Assembly (NCBI GenBank): GCA_035308365.1
Contig: DATGGU010000073.1
Coordinates: forward strand, 1-20,354
Length of the DNA stretch: 20,354 nt
Reading direction: 5' to 3'
Origin: PALSA-505 sp035308365
GTDB lineage: Bacteria > Actinomycetota > Actinomycetes > Streptosporangiales > Streptosporangiaceae
In this document: piece by piece, positions 1 to 6,686 of the stretch
How the letters are laid out: each line of letters starts with the position of its first letter
How positions within the stretch are numbered: the stretch's first letter is position 1
Notes under the pieces: generated by a model
Databases searched by the model: none
Seen by the model: the letters and a program-made list of their open reading frames with translations, nothing else
Told to the model about the DNA's origin: nothing
Made by a program: the position numbers and the translations under genes

Positions 1-1
1 G

Positions 2-157
2 CTGCTGGCACTCCCTGGCAACGCGCACCGGCGAGGGTTCGCGGACAGTGACCGCGTCCAGGCGCCGGCCGCGCCGGGCCGGGGCACGCAGCACGCCCGT
101 CGCTGGGCGGACGATGGCACTGGTCCGGAGCTTCGCAGGCCACCGTGGGCAGGGTGA
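2..157 (+). CDS. possible C-terminal end of an unidentified gene (partial)
   Basis: Reading frame 2 is open from the left edge to a TGA at 155-157, and most of its codons end in G or C. This is compatible with the tail of a gene that starts outside the window. I recognise no family in the 51 residues. Frame 3 is also open over the same stretch (to a TAG at 159-161) and is equally GC-rich at third positions, so the call rests on weak evidence and may simply reflect high GC content. Confidence 0.2.
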   Translation: MLALPGNAHRRGFADSDRVQAPAAPGRGTQHARRWADDGTGPELRRPPWAG

Positions 158-232
158 TTAGCTGATCGTCTTATCGCTTGGGATAGCGGTCCCGTCACGC
201 GGCCCACAGCCGGAAGTGCTGGCTTGGGCCGC

Positions 233-291
233 GTTGTGGTGCGTGGCTCAGTTGTGGTGTGGTGCGCGGCTCGGTTGTGCTGCGCGGCTCA
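233..291 (+). repeat. three imperfect short repeats (18/23/18 bp)
   Basis: Three consecutive units begin with GTTGTG and end with GCGGCTC or GTGGCTC followed by A or G: 233-250, 251-273 (with a 5-bp insertion) and 274-291. They look like slippage-derived GC-rich low-complexity sequence. No function can be assigned. Confidence 0.6.
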
Positions 292-639
292 GGGGTCAGC
301 CGGATGGTGGTGCGGCGGGAAGGCAAGCGGGTTTCGAGTTCGGCCGCCGTGTTGCCTTCCGTGGGCTCATCGGCATGGCGTTCTGCGGGCGCGATCCGGC
401 TCATGGTGTCCGCGACGCCGGTGTGCGATGTGGGAGGCGCTGCCGGCGTAGGCTGCGGCCAGCGGGCAATATCCAGCGGGGCAATATGCAGCCACGATGT
501 CCCGGCGCTGGTCAGCGGGGTTGGTGCGGGCTGCCGTGGGCAGAGTCTTGGGGACGGACCGGTGTACGGTGTACCTAAAGTTTCATGATTGTTTCTGTGC
601 AATCTATGTGATCATCGCACTAGTCCGCCCGAGTGGCCC

Positions 640-648
640 AAGGAGGAG
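640..648 (+). promoter_or_regulatory. Shine-Dalgarno sequence that sets the start of the XRE regulator
   Basis: AAGGAGGAG lies 9 nt upstream of the ATG at 658. The frame is open further upstream to an ATG at 589, but that codon has no such site, so 658 is taken as the real start. Confidence 0.85.
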
Positions 649-657
649 GGACGCCCG

Positions 658-1545
658 ATGATCGCACCAGGAAGCCCCACGGTGCGGCGGCGCAGGCTGG
701 CGGCTGAACTGCGCGGGATCAGGGAGAGCAAGGGCAAGAGCGGCGACTCCGTGGCCGCGGCGCTCAGATGGTCGCCTTCCAAGATCAGCCGCTACGAGCG
801 CGCCCGGACCGGTCTGCGGCCGCGAGAGGTCGAGCGGTTGCTCGACTACTACGAGATCACCGGCGCCCGCCGCACGCTGCTTCTGGAACTTGCCGAGGAC
901 GCCGCTCAGAAAGGCTGGTGGGAAGAATTTGGTGACAGCCTTTCCGAGGACTACCAGCAGTTTATCGGCCTCGAACACGAGGCGACTTCCATAGCCATCT
1001 GGCACGTGGACGTTGTCACCGGTTTACTGCAAACCGAAGCTTACGCCCGGCACATTATCAGCAGCTACAGCCGGGTGGAACCGATCGCACCAGGCATGAT
1101 CGGCCGGATGGTCCGGGTTCGCATGCGGCGCCAGCAGGTACTGAACCGCGACGACCTGAATCTGTCGGTCGTGTTCGATGAATCGATCCTCCAGCGCCGG
1201 ATCGGTAATGACGCAGTAATGTACGAACAGCTCCAGCATCTCGCGCGGGAAGCCGGCCGGCCGAACCTGACGATCCAGGTCCTGCCCTTGGACGCGCAGC
1301 ACACCGTTTTCGGCGAATCCTTCGTGATATTCGGCTTTGGGGTTGACGACGACGCGATGCTGCAGGACGTGGTGAGCACCGAGCACCTGAGGACCGGCTT
1401 CTCCCTGGAGGGTGAGCGGGAGACCTACCTGCACCGGATCGCGTTCCAGATGCTCTCCGACGCATCTCTCAGCCCGGCCGATTCCAAGGAACTCATCCTC
1501 GAAACCGCGGAAAGGTGCTGGTCCGGCGCCCGTCAGGTGGGATGA
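658..1545 (+). CDS. XRE-family regulator with DUF5753 domain
   Basis: A 295-residue cytoplasmic DNA-binding protein. Residues about 8-68 form an XRE/Cro-type helix-turn-helix (RRRLAAELRGIRESKGKSGD, then SPSKISRYERARTGLRP). The rest is a DUF5753 domain: the block around residues 104-130 with IGLEHEA and VTGLLQTEAYA is typical. This pairing is the hallmark of the large WhiJ/AbaA-like regulator family of mycelial actinomycetes, whose members usually sit beside genes for small DUF397 proteins, as here (two copies just downstream). By analogy with that family it probably controls the neighbouring DUF397 genes and perhaps developmental or secondary-metabolism genes, with DUF397 proteins as partners; the target is not shown by the sequence. 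A 277-nt gap with no gene separates it from the first DUF397 gene, so the genes probably have separate promoters. Confidence 0.93.
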   Translation: MIAPGSPTVRRRRLAAELRGIRESKGKSGDSVAAALRWSPSKISRYERARTGLRPREVERLLDYYEITGARRTLLLELAEDAAQKGWWEEFGDSLSEDYQQFIGLEHEATSIAIWHVDVVTGLLQTEAYARHIISSYSRVEPIAPGMIGRMVRVRMRRQQVLNRDDLNLSVVFDESILQRRIGNDAVMYEQLQHLAREAGRPNLTIQVLPLDAQHTVFGESFVIFGFGVDDDAMLQDVVSTEHLRTGFSLEGERETYLHRIAFQMLSDASLSPADSKELILETAERCWSGARQVG

Positions 1546-1822
1546 TCTCTGCACGCTTCCCCATTCCCAGGGACCACCCCCGTCTGCTGACCCACCCTTC
1601 CGGATCCGCTGACTTCGGGGTTAATTGGCCCGCTACTGGTCCGCAGTGTCAGGGCGTGCGCAATTTCTCTGGTAACCGTCATCCGTGGTGGCAATCCTTA
1701 CGCGGCAGTGAGGTTCTGCGCACCTTGCGATGATCACGTATGCATACTGTAGTCGATACGCTACATTACGTGTCTCGGTCGGCCGGTGCTAACAAATACG
1801 ACATTCAGCGAGGTAGACAGAC
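1546..1822 (+). promoter_or_regulatory. intergenic region with upstream element of DUF397 gene 1
   Basis: No gene is seen. The right part (from about 1693) is the first copy of the duplicated DUF397 upstream block. It contains a perfect 10-bp palindrome GTATGCATAC at 1738-1747, immediately followed by the inverted repeat TGTAG-N8-CTACA at 1748-1765. Both are good operator candidates for the neighbouring XRE regulator. Only a weak Shine-Dalgarno-like AGG (1811-1813) precedes the GTG start at 1823. Confidence 0.5.
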
Positions 1823-2023
1823 GTGGACAGACCTACGCCCGCGAGTCGCTGGGTGAAGAGTTCCGTTAGTTCCGCCAACGGCAACTGCGTTGAGGTTGCT
1901 GGCCTGCCGGATGGTGAGGTCGCTGTTCGTCACAGCCGGAATGCGGACGGACCGGTTCTCCTTTTCTCAGCAGATGAATGGCGTGTGTTCCTCACTGGGG
2001 TGCGAAACGGGGAATTCGACGGC
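1693..2023 (+). repeat. tandem duplication, copy 1 (promoter region plus DUF397 coding part)
   Basis: About 330 bp that match 2309-2639 at a constant offset of 616 bp. The match runs from the sequence around CCTTACG, through the palindromic upstream element, the identical stretch around GCGAGGTAGACAGAC and the GTG start, to the GEFD codons near the end of the DUF397 domain. The membrane-segment extension of gene 1 (after 2023) has no counterpart in copy 2. Confidence 0.85.
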
Positions 2024-2176
2024 CTCGGCGTGGCAGCGCCCGGAGGCCGCGGCAACCGGTACAGCTTCCTGCAGTGGGTGCTGGACAAGCCTTGGCGGAC
2101 CTTGCGCTTCGCACTGCTGCTGATAGTGCTGATCGCCGCTGCTGTCTTGGCGCCGCACCTGTTGACGCTGCTCTGA
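1823..2176 (+). CDS. DUF397 protein with C-terminal membrane segment
   Basis: 117 residues with a GTG start. Residues about 8-66 are a DUF397 domain (W10-VKSS, SANGNCVEVA, DGEVAVRHSRNADGP, F-DEW, VRNGEFD). After a Gly/Pro-rich linker, residues about 94-115 (LRFALLLIVLIAAAVLAPHLL) form one hydrophobic helix, so this copy is probably tail-anchored in the membrane with DUF397 in the cytoplasm. DUF397 proteins are usually 60-90 residues without such an extension, so this is a domain addition. In known families they pair genetically with XRE/DUF5753 regulators; their biochemical role is poorly defined. The gene and its promoter are duplicated downstream (2439-2654). A hairpin 41 nt after the stop may end the transcript. 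Confidence 0.88.
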   Translation: MDRPTPASRWVKSSVSSANGNCVEVAGLPDGEVAVRHSRNADGPVLLFSADEWRVFLTGVRNGEFDGLGVAAPGGRGNRYSFLQWVLDKPWRTLRFALLLIVLIAAAVLAPHLLTLL

Positions 2177-2216
2177 TGGCCGTCGTCCGCGATGGTCTGC
2201 ATTGGGGTGCGGGGGT

Positions 2217-2240
2217 ACTGGCATTCAGGCCGATGCCAGT
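2217..2240 (+). terminator. hairpin after DUF397 gene 1
   Basis: A perfect 8-bp inverted repeat, ACTGGCAT / ATGCCAGT with an 8-nt loop, is followed by a short TT. It starts 41 nt beyond the stop of the first DUF397 gene and is a plausible intrinsic terminator of the weak, U-poor actinomycete type. Confidence 0.45.
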
Positions 2241-2308
2241 TTCTGCCGCCTCGTTACCGGCCGGACACCAAAACTTCACAAAGCTGCCCTGGCGTGTCGC
2301 GGCGACAT

Positions 2309-2639
2309 AAACCTTACGTGATAGTGAGCTCCTGCTAACCTTATGATGATCATGTGTACGTACTGTAGCCAACACGCTACATTACGTGTCTCAGCCGGCC
2401 GGTGCCAACAAATACAACATTCAGCGAGGTAGACAGACGTGGACAGACCTACGCCCGCGAGTCACTGGGTGAAGAGTTCCCTTAGTTTCGCCAACGGCAA
2501 CTGTGTCGAGGTTGCTGGCCTGCCAGATGGTGAGGTCGGTGTTCGCAACAGCCGGGAGTCTGATGGGCCGGTTCTCAGGTTCACACCGGATGAGTGGCAC
2601 GCGTTCCTGGGTGGCGTCCGTAACGGGGAGTTCGACCGT
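2309..2639 (+). repeat. tandem duplication, copy 2 (promoter region plus DUF397 coding part)
   Basis: Second copy of the 1693-2023 block, 616 bp downstream. Upstream of the gene it keeps the inverted repeat TGTAG-N8-CTACA (2364-2381), and in place of GTATGCATAC it has an overlapping palindrome GTACGTAC (2356-2363). Conservation of palindromic character despite base changes argues for a selected binding site. Confidence 0.85.
2356..2381 (+). promoter_or_regulatory. palindromic upstream element of DUF397 gene 2
   Basis: GTACGTAC at 2356-2363 is directly followed by TGTAG-N8-CTACA at 2364-2381. It is the equivalent of 1738-1765 in front of gene 1, and it lies 58 nt upstream of the GTG start, as in copy 1. 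Candidate operator, inferred from symmetry and from conservation between the two copies. Confidence 0.5.
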
Positions 2640-2654
2640 TTCGGCAGGAAGTAA
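2439..2654 (+). CDS. DUF397 protein (short form)
   Basis: 71 residues with a GTG start in the same context as its paralogue. The whole protein is one DUF397 domain (W10-VKSS, FANGNCVEVA, DGEVGVRNSRESDGPVLRF, DEW, VRNGEFD) and ends at FGRK with no membrane segment. It is the duplicate of the 1823-2176 gene, with most changes conservative. By family context it is a likely partner of the XRE/DUF5753 regulator encoded upstream. A strong hairpin begins 8 nt after the stop. Confidence 0.9.
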   Translation: MDRPTPASHWVKSSLSFANGNCVEVAGLPDGEVGVRNSRESDGPVLRFTPDEWHAFLGGVRNGEFDRFGRK

Positions 2655-2662
2655 CGGCGCGA

Positions 2663-2687
2663 AGCAAAGTGCCGTAGCCACTTTGCT
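2663..2687 (+). terminator. hairpin after DUF397 gene 2
   Basis: A perfect 9-bp inverted repeat AGCAAAGTG / CACTTTGCT with a 7-nt loop lies immediately behind the stop codon. There is no T-tract, as is common for actinomycete terminators. It probably closes the regulator/DUF397 island. Confidence 0.55.
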
Positions 2688-2833
2688 GAGATAACCGTCG
2701 ATCAGGTCACCAGCGGACCGCCCTGTGCAGTTTGGGCTGGAGTACAGGTCGCCCTGTGAGTTCGCCAGCCATGATGGCGGCGTGACTGGCAGGACCGCTG
2801 ATTCATGATCGCCGGATGCTCTGGCTGATCTCT

Positions 2834-2906
2834 GGTCCAGGCACCCGTGGGCGAAGACGATCATTCGAATGACTGATCGTTTTCAGCCGTCGCGGGCGCC
2901 TGGACC
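2834..2906 (+). promoter_or_regulatory. nested inverted-repeat structure in front of the propeller gene
   Basis: An outer inverted repeat GGTCCAGGCACCC (2834-2846) / GGGCGCCTGGACC (2894-2906) pairs at 12 of 13 positions. Inside it is a perfect 7-bp stem ACGATCA / TGATCGT (2857-2863 / 2874-2880) followed by TTT, and inside that a perfect 12-bp palindrome TCATTCGAATGA (2861-2872). The structure ends 2 nt before the ATG at 2909. It could be an operator, a terminator/attenuator or a structured leader, or the ends of a small mobile-element relic; the sequence does not decide between these. Confidence 0.45.
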
Positions 2907-2908
2907 GG

Positions 2909-5200
2909 ATGCTGTACACAGTGCCCGGATGCCGGGTGACCGAAAATAAGGCAAAGAAATCCGGGGTACCGGCACACGTTCACGGCACGTCAGGCATCAT
3001 CTGGCAGGTGGCAGCATCCTGGTCTAGCCGCGGATCCGAATGGGATGACTCGCCGGGGGGCAGACGGCGCGGGTCACCGGGAGACGCGCGGCGCGAGCGA
3101 AGATCCCCCCAGCGACGTCCGCCGGGCCGTCGCGGTGGCGGCCGGACCGAGCGGTACGCCGCCGTCGCGCTGGTCATGATCGTCGTTCTGGGGTTCGTCG
3201 CCTGGTACCTGAACCGGGTGCACAAACAGACCAGCTCGGCCGCTAGCCACACGACCAGACCGCCAGCCGCGCCGCGGAGCTGGGCCGCCGCCGAGTCGGG
3301 CTTGCTCCCCTGGCACCTGAGAACCCCGCTCAGCCGTGAGGTGGTCCTTCCCGGCCATGGCGATCTGGTCGTCCTGGGCGGGCTGACCGACACCGGCGCC
3401 TCGACCGGCACGGTTTATTCGCTGGGCCTGGTCAGAGGGGTGGAACGGCATATCGGGGCGCTCCCGGTTCCGGTCCATGACGCCGCGGTGGGGTTGACCG
3501 GAAGCCGCGCGCTCGTCTTCGGCGGGGGGTCATCAACCTCGATCGCGACGGTCCAGGGAATCACGCTCAGCCGCGGCGGCGCGGCCGGCTCGGTGGGGTC
3601 GCTGCCCGCTCTGCGCTCCGACGCGGTGGGCGTCACGATCGGCAGCACGACCTATGTGGTGGGCGGATACACCGGCACCCGCCCGGACGCGGCAGTCCTG
3701 GCCACCGCCGACGGCCACAGCTTCGCCGTCGTGGCCAACCTGCCGGTTCCGGTGCGCTATCCGGCCGTCACCACGCTGGACGGGCAGATCTACGTCTTCG
3801 GCGGCCAGGCTGTCACCGGATCCCGGGCCGGCAAGCCGGTGGACGACATCCAGGTCGTGGACCCGGCCCACCATAGCGCCGCGATCGTCGGCCACCTGCC
3901 CGAGCCGCTGTCCGGCTCGGCGGCGATGACCCTGAACGGCGAGATCCTCCTGGCTGGTGGCGAGAGTTCCACGCCGCAGCACGACGTCCGTGGGGCCGGC
4001 ACGACCCAGCTCACCCCGGGCGAGTCCAGCACCGCCAACGGCGCGGTGGCCTCGTCGCTGTCCACCGCGGACACGATCTGGGCGTTCGATCCGGCCAGCA
4101 GGCGGATGCTCGTGGCCGGGCGGCTGCAGGTGCCGGTGTCCCATGCGGGAGTGGCCGTGACCGGCTCCACCGGCTGGCTCGTCGGCGGCGAGTCACACGG
4201 CACCATGGTGGACTCGGTCCAGATGATCAAACCGAACCGGGCGTTCGGGACGGCGGGTGCGGCCGGAGCCGGCTCTCCCTACTTCGGTGCCAAGCTGCTC
4301 ATCGCCGACCGGGGCAACGACCGGCTGCTGCTGATGGACGACACCATGAAGGTGGTCTGGCGTTATCCTGCCCCGAATCTGCCGCGGGATCCGCTGGGCT
4401 TCTACTTCCCCGATGACGCGTTCTTCGCCCAGCATGGCAGTGTCATCGTCTCCAACCAGGAGCAGAACAACACGATCCTGGAGATCGCCTACCCATCCGG
4501 AAAGATCGTCTGGTCCTACGGGCATCCCCGCCAGCGGGGCGCCGCGCCGGGCTATCTCTACGAGCCCGACGACGCCTACCTGCTCAAGAACGGCCAGATC
4601 ACGGTGGCCGACGCCTACAACTGCCGGGTGCTGGTGATCAATCCGAACCACACCCTCGCGCACCAGATCGGCACCGTCGGCCAGTGCGTGCACCACCCCC
4701 CGACCGCAATGGCGCCGCCGAACGGTGACACCCCGCTCCAGAACGGCGACCTGCTGATCTCGGAGATCAATGGTTCCTGGGTCAGCGAGTACACCCCGGC
4801 CGGGAAACTGGTCTGGGACACCCAGTTGCCGATCAGCTACCCGTCTGACCCGCAGCAACTGGGCGCGGACCGCTATCTCATCGCCGATTATGCCGCCCCC
4901 GGCCAGATCCTGGAGTTCGACCGGGCCGGCCACGTCCTGTACCGGTACCGGGCGCCGTTCGGCACCCCCGGTATGCTCGATCACCCGTCGCTGACCGAGC
5001 TGCTGCCCAGCGGGGTCTTCATGGCCAACGACGACTACAACGACCGGATGGTCGCAATCGACCCATCCACCGGCGCGCTGGTCTGGCAGTACGGCGTCAC
5101 CCGCCGTCCCGGCACCGGCCCGGGCGAACTCAAGGTCCCGGACGGCTTCGACCTGCTGCTACCCAACGGATCAACACCGACGCACCCCTTCACTGGCTGA
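2909..5200 (+). CDS. membrane-anchored Kelch plus NHL/PQQ-like double beta-propeller protein
   Basis: 763 residues. Residues 1-80 are a disordered, very Arg-rich cytoplasmic tail. Residues about 83-101 (YAAVALVMIVVLGFVAWYL) are a single membrane anchor without a cleavage site, so the rest should lie outside the cell. Residues about 140-440 carry Kelch-like repeats (LVVLGGL, ALVFGGG, TYVVGGY, IYVFGGQ, ILLAGGE, GWLVGGE, each followed by a polar turn). Residues about 460-750 form a second propeller with NHL/PQQ-like repeats (LLIADRGNDRLLLMD..VVWRY, IVSNQEQNNTILEI..GKIVWSYG, ITVADAYNCRVLVI, GALVWQYG). No catalytic motif is visible; it may bind ligand or cell-wall components. The start is uncertain: GTG at 2936 is an in-frame alternative, and the annotated ATG lies within or next to the inverted-repeat structure. 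A gap with hairpins separates it from the DUF397 genes, so it is probably its own unit. Confidence 0.85.
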   Translation: MLYTVPGCRVTENKAKKSGVPAHVHGTSGIIWQVAASWSSRGSEWDDSPGGRRRGSPGDARRERRSPQRRPPGRRGGGRTERYAAVALVMIVVLGFVAWYLNRVHKQTSSAASHTTRPPAAPRSWAAAESGLLPWHLRTPLSREVVLPGHGDLVVLGGLTDTGASTGTVYSLGLVRGVERHIGALPVPVHDAAVGLTGSRALVFGGGSSTSIATVQGITLSRGGAAGSVGSLPALRSDAVGVTIGSTTYVVGGYTGTRPDAAVLATADGHSFAVVANLPVPVRYPAVTTLDGQIYVFGGQAVTGSRAGKPVDDIQVVDPAHHSAAIVGHLPEPLSGSAAMTLNGEILLAGGESSTPQHDVRGAGTTQLTPGESSTANGAVASSLSTADTIWAFDPASRRMLVAGRLQVPVSHAGVAVTGSTGWLVGGESHGTMVDSVQMIKPNRAFGTAGAAGAGSPYFGAKLLIADRGNDRLLLMDDTMKVVWRYPAPNLPRDPLGFYFPDDAFFAQHGSVIVSNQEQNNTILEIAYPSGKIVWSYGHPRQRGAAPGYLYEPDDAYLLKNGQITVADAYNCRVLVINPNHTLAHQIGTVGQCVHHPPTAMAPPNGDTPLQNGDLLISEINGSWVSEYTPAGKLVWDTQLPISYPSDPQQLGADRYLIADYAAPGQILEFDRAGHVLYRYRAPFGTPGMLDHPSLTELLPSGVFMANDDYNDRMVAIDPSTGALVWQYGVTRRPGTGPGELKVPDGFDLLLPNGSTPTHPFTG

Positions 5201-5421
5201 CCATAAATCTGGCGGGGCGGGGCGACCTGCCAGCGCGGGCCGCCGGGGTGGGGAGTGGCGCGGCCATCGCGACCCTGTGCGCCGGCCTGGTCTCGCACGC
5301 GCTCAAGGACTGGCGGGCGCAGGGAACCGGCGACCCCGGCGCCGTCCTGGCCGCCTTCGACGTCTACGCCAACCAGCTCGGCCCGGGCCTGTTCGCCCAC
5401 TGGGCCACATCCGCCCGCTGA
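5197..5421 (+). pseudogene. orphan coding-like fragment after the propeller gene
   Basis: From the stop of the propeller gene to a TGA at 5419-5421, reading frame 1 is open, GC-ending and reads like real protein (for example TLCAGLVSHALKDWRAQ, then AAFDVYANQLGPGLFAHW). It has no credible start: the only internal GTG (5248) lacks a ribosome binding site. The simplest reading is the C-terminal remnant of a gene whose 5' part was lost. I cannot assign the family. A perfect palindrome GACACGTGTC follows at 5427-5436. Otherwise 5422-5490 shows nothing. Confidence 0.35.
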
Positions 5422-5490
5422 GCCGTGACACGTGTCGCTGCCCTGCTCCGTTCCGGGGGATGCCAGGCGGCGGGCCGTGGTCCGGGGGAG

Positions 5491-6669
5491 TCAGGCGATC
5501 TTTACGTACGAGCCGCCGGATCGGGCCGACTCGGTCACCGCGTCCAGGACGGCCAGGCCACGCAGGCCGGTGTGGAAGTCCGGGCAGCGCGGCAGGTCGC
5601 CGGTGCCGGCGATCTGGTCCAGGAAGGCCCGGGCCTGATAGCCGAACATGTCATGGGTGCCATGACCGGTCCCCCGGACGTCGAAGGGCAGGCCCTGCCG
5701 GATGTAGGGGTGGTCCGGGCCGGTGAACACCTGGCGCCAGCCGTTGAGCCTGGATGGGATGCCATCGCCGGAGATGGTGAACTCACCGGGACGCTGCAGG
5801 TCGAAGGCTGCCGCACCGGCCGTGCCGAAGATCTCGAAGCCGAGGCCGTCCGGAAGGCCGTGCGCGACCCTGGACACCGAGAAGGTGCCCACCGCCCCGC
5901 TGGCGAAGCGGGCCGTGAAAGCAATGATGTCCTCGTTCTCCACCGGCCCGGTCTCGCCGCTGACCTCGGCCAGGCCGTGGCCGGCGGTTTCGCCGGCCGG
6001 GACCGGGCGCTGGGTGATGACGGTGGCCAGAACGGTGCCGCCAACCTCGGTCATCGGGCCGCAGACGAATTCCGCGAGGTCGGTCAGGTGGCTGCCCAGG
6101 TCGGCCAGCGCTCCCGAGCCGGGACCGCCACGGTAGCGCCAGCTCAACGGTACCTGCGCGCTGAGCGCGTAATCCTCCCAGTAGCGGCCGTTGAACTGGA
6201 CCACGTCGCCGAGGGTGCCGCCGGCCACTTCGCGCCGGATGGCGCTGATCGCGGGGGACCAGCGGTAACTGTAGCCAACGGCGGTGACCAGGTCTGAGCG
6301 GTCCGCGGCGGCGGCCATCGCGGTCGCATCCGCACGCGAGGTGGCCAGCGGTTTCTCGCACAGCACGTGCTTCCCGGCTGCCAGCAGGCCTTCGACGACC
6401 TCCCGGTGCAGGTGGTTGGCGACCGCCACGCTGACTGCGTCGATGTCGGGCGCCCCGGCGATCGCCTGCCAGCGCGGTTCGGCCCGCTGGTAGCCGTACC
6501 GGGTGGCGGTGTCGGTGGCCAGCGCCTGGTTGAGGTCGGCCACCGCGACCAGCCGGACGTCCGGCCGCCCGGTGCCGAACAGGGTGGTCGCGGTACGGTA
6601 GGCCGCCGCGTGCGCCCGCCCGGCCATGCCGCCGCCGACCACGGCGACACCGATGGATCCTGCTGCCAT
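5491..6669 (-). CDS. Gfo/Idh/MocA-family oxidoreductase (last gene of the iol operon)
   Basis: 392 residues. The N-terminal Rossmann fold has the nucleotide-binding turn VVGGGMAGRAH (10-20). The family motif CEKPLA supplies K106, and ALADLGSHLTDLAEF supplies D190 and H194, the Lys/Asp/His set of this superfamily. Length and the long C-terminal sheet region fit NAD(P)-dependent cyclitol or sugar dehydrogenases of the glucose-fructose oxidoreductase type. It lies 17 nt behind iolG with AAGGA 7 nt before its ATG, so it is part of the operon. A second dehydrogenase in an inositol operon often acts on scyllo-inositol or another isomer, or reduces a keto-inositol; this substrate assignment is inference. 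It is clearly different from the IolG upstream (392 against 335 residues). Confidence 0.88.
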   Translation of the reverse strand: MAAGSIGVAVVGGGMAGRAHAAAYRTATTLFGTGRPDVRLVAVADLNQALATDTATRYGYQRAEPRWQAIAGAPDIDAVSVAVANHLHREVVEGLLAAGKHVLCEKPLATSRADATAMAAAADRSDLVTAVGYSYRWSPAISAIRREVAGGTLGDVVQFNGRYWEDYALSAQVPLSWRYRGGPGSGALADLGSHLTDLAEFVCGPMTEVGGTVLATVITQRPVPAGETAGHGLAEVSGETGPVENEDIIAFTARFASGAVGTFSVSRVAHGLPDGLGFEIFGTAGAAAFDLQRPGEFTISGDGIPSRLNGWRQVFTGPDHPYIRQGLPFDVRGTGHGTHDMFGYQARAFLDQIAGTGDLPRCPDFHTGLRGLAVLDAVTESARSGGSYVKIA

Positions 6670-6686
6670 GGAGGGTCCTTCCCCGG

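Larger units (their letters stand above)
158..657. other. gene-poor region upstream of the XRE regulator
   Basis: No convincing gene is seen here. Several overlapping frames on both strands are open, but all encode low-complexity, family-less sequence and none has a good ribosome binding site. The region holds an imperfect short repeat (233-291) and, close to the regulator gene, the 7-bp direct repeat GGTGTAC GGTGTAC at 561-574 followed by an AT-richer stretch (575-615) that probably contains the promoter of the XRE gene. I could not settle on -35 and -10 hexamers. Confidence 0.5.

Noticed and set aside
195..602. Open frame of 135 codons on the minus strand
   Set aside because: Low-complexity Thr/Pro/Arg-rich sequence with no family resemblance and no ribosome binding site; it overlaps the likely regulatory region of the XRE gene.
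658..2654. XRE regulator plus DUF397 genes as a toxin-antitoxin module
   Set aside because: Neither DUF397 protein has toxin features, and the genes are well separated with their own upstream elements; the WhiJ/AbaA-like regulator arrangement explains them better.
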